From NCBI GenBank assembly GCA_026770595.1, contig MU634055.1, positions 1,026 through 16,724 on the forward strand: DNA of 15,699 bases. Direction: 5' to 3'. The DNA comes from Ochromonadaceae sp. CCMP2298. Taxonomy: Eukaryota; Sar; Synurophyceae; Ochromonadales; Ochromonadaceae. Positions 15,235-15,699 of this stretch are shown piece after piece. The first letter of the stretch is position 1. Every line of letters begins with the position of its first letter. The notes under the pieces are model-generated. The model was given only the letters and a program-made list of their open reading frames with translations. It had not been told where the DNA came from and ran no database searches. A program made the position numbers and the translations under genes.

Positions 15235-15699
15235 TGCCGAGTTCTCGCGTTCGAAGAGAGAGAAATGAGAGAGATTGAATCGTAGATTCCGGGATTCACT
15301 ATAGATCTCTATAAGTAATGCTAAACAAAATTCTCGAGCTCCCGCACGGAACGTGCCCACTCTGCCCTGTCGCCGCGGGAAGGCATGCATCCTCTTTTGT
15401 CGAGCCTTTTTGTTTCACAAATGGGCGCCGTTCGACATTGCATAAATGCCAGGTTCGATGGCACACAGCGTTGGGGTGTAGTGCGCCTATTTGGCGAACA
15501 GCGTAAAATAGACGCAAAAGATCCAAAACAAATATCCAGTTTATTACAAAAAGACGCATATTTTATCAAGTTTTGGTGCGTTTGCCCGTTTTTTGCGGGG
15601 GGGGGGGGGTGTTGTTGGGAGCGGCGCCCAAAAAAACAACCATGCTTTTCCTCTCTTTTCTATCCTCCGCCGCTGTGTGTCTTGCACATTAAAAAAATG
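15235..15699. other. Upstream flank of the propeller gene; G13 run and possible relic of the foldback element
   Basis: No gene is evident. 15531-15549 (aatatccag...acaaa) and 15571-15586 (ttttggtgcgtttgcc) resemble, in the same order, parts of the right arm of the 5383-5956 palindrome (5748-5766 and 5914-5929), suggesting a decayed relative. A run of 13 G at 15597-15609 is followed by mixed sequence to the window end. The region 15235-15320 would contain the promoter of the minus-strand gene. Confidence 0.35.

Overview
The window is nuclear DNA of a unicellular eukaryote. Genes lie close together on both strands, most are split by short GT-AG introns (85 to about 220 nt), the standard code fits throughout, and coding regions are loaded with Gly/Ala/Ser/Asp/Pro simple repeats. 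AATAAA signals follow several genes. I cannot name the organism; a gene-dense, intron-bearing free-living protist fits, and the LZIC orthologue with RCC1 and SMP-30-like propellers fits a flagellate, but that is inference.

Layout: 2-4946 (+) is a long five-exon gene, cut at its 5' end by the window edge, that joins a PP2A B56 (PPP2R5)-type HEAT-repeat region to a PDK1-like protein kinase in one reading frame. 4947-6086 is non-coding and holds a hairpin module and a 574-bp near-perfect nested palindrome. 6087-7354 (+) encodes a UAS/thioredoxin-fold protein with a hydrophobic leader. 7604-8470 (-) is an unrecognised Pro/Ser/Arg-rich protein. 8822-9696 (+) is a clear LZIC orthologue in four exons, divergent from the previous gene across a 351-bp promoter. 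10037-10318 (+) is a small secreted or lipid-anchored repeat protein. 10454-12466 (-) is a four-exon RCC1-repeat protein with a Pro-Glu tail. 12812-13450 (+) is a SET-domain methyltransferase with an N-terminal secretory leader. 13717-15234 (-) is a three-exon SMP-30/strictosidine-synthase-like beta-propeller protein. 15235-15699 is its upstream flank, with a G13 run and a possible decayed relative of the palindromic element.

There is no operon logic; the genes are independent units in convergent and divergent pairs. The most striking content is the B56-kinase fusion: a phosphatase-targeting scaffold and a kinase catalytic domain on one chain, with a catalytic loop reading FGD instead of HRD and a Gly-Asp repeat inserted in the activation segment. 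Next come the nested palindrome, the SET enzyme with a secretory leader, and introns with G/U-rich 5' halves and C/A-rich 3' halves.
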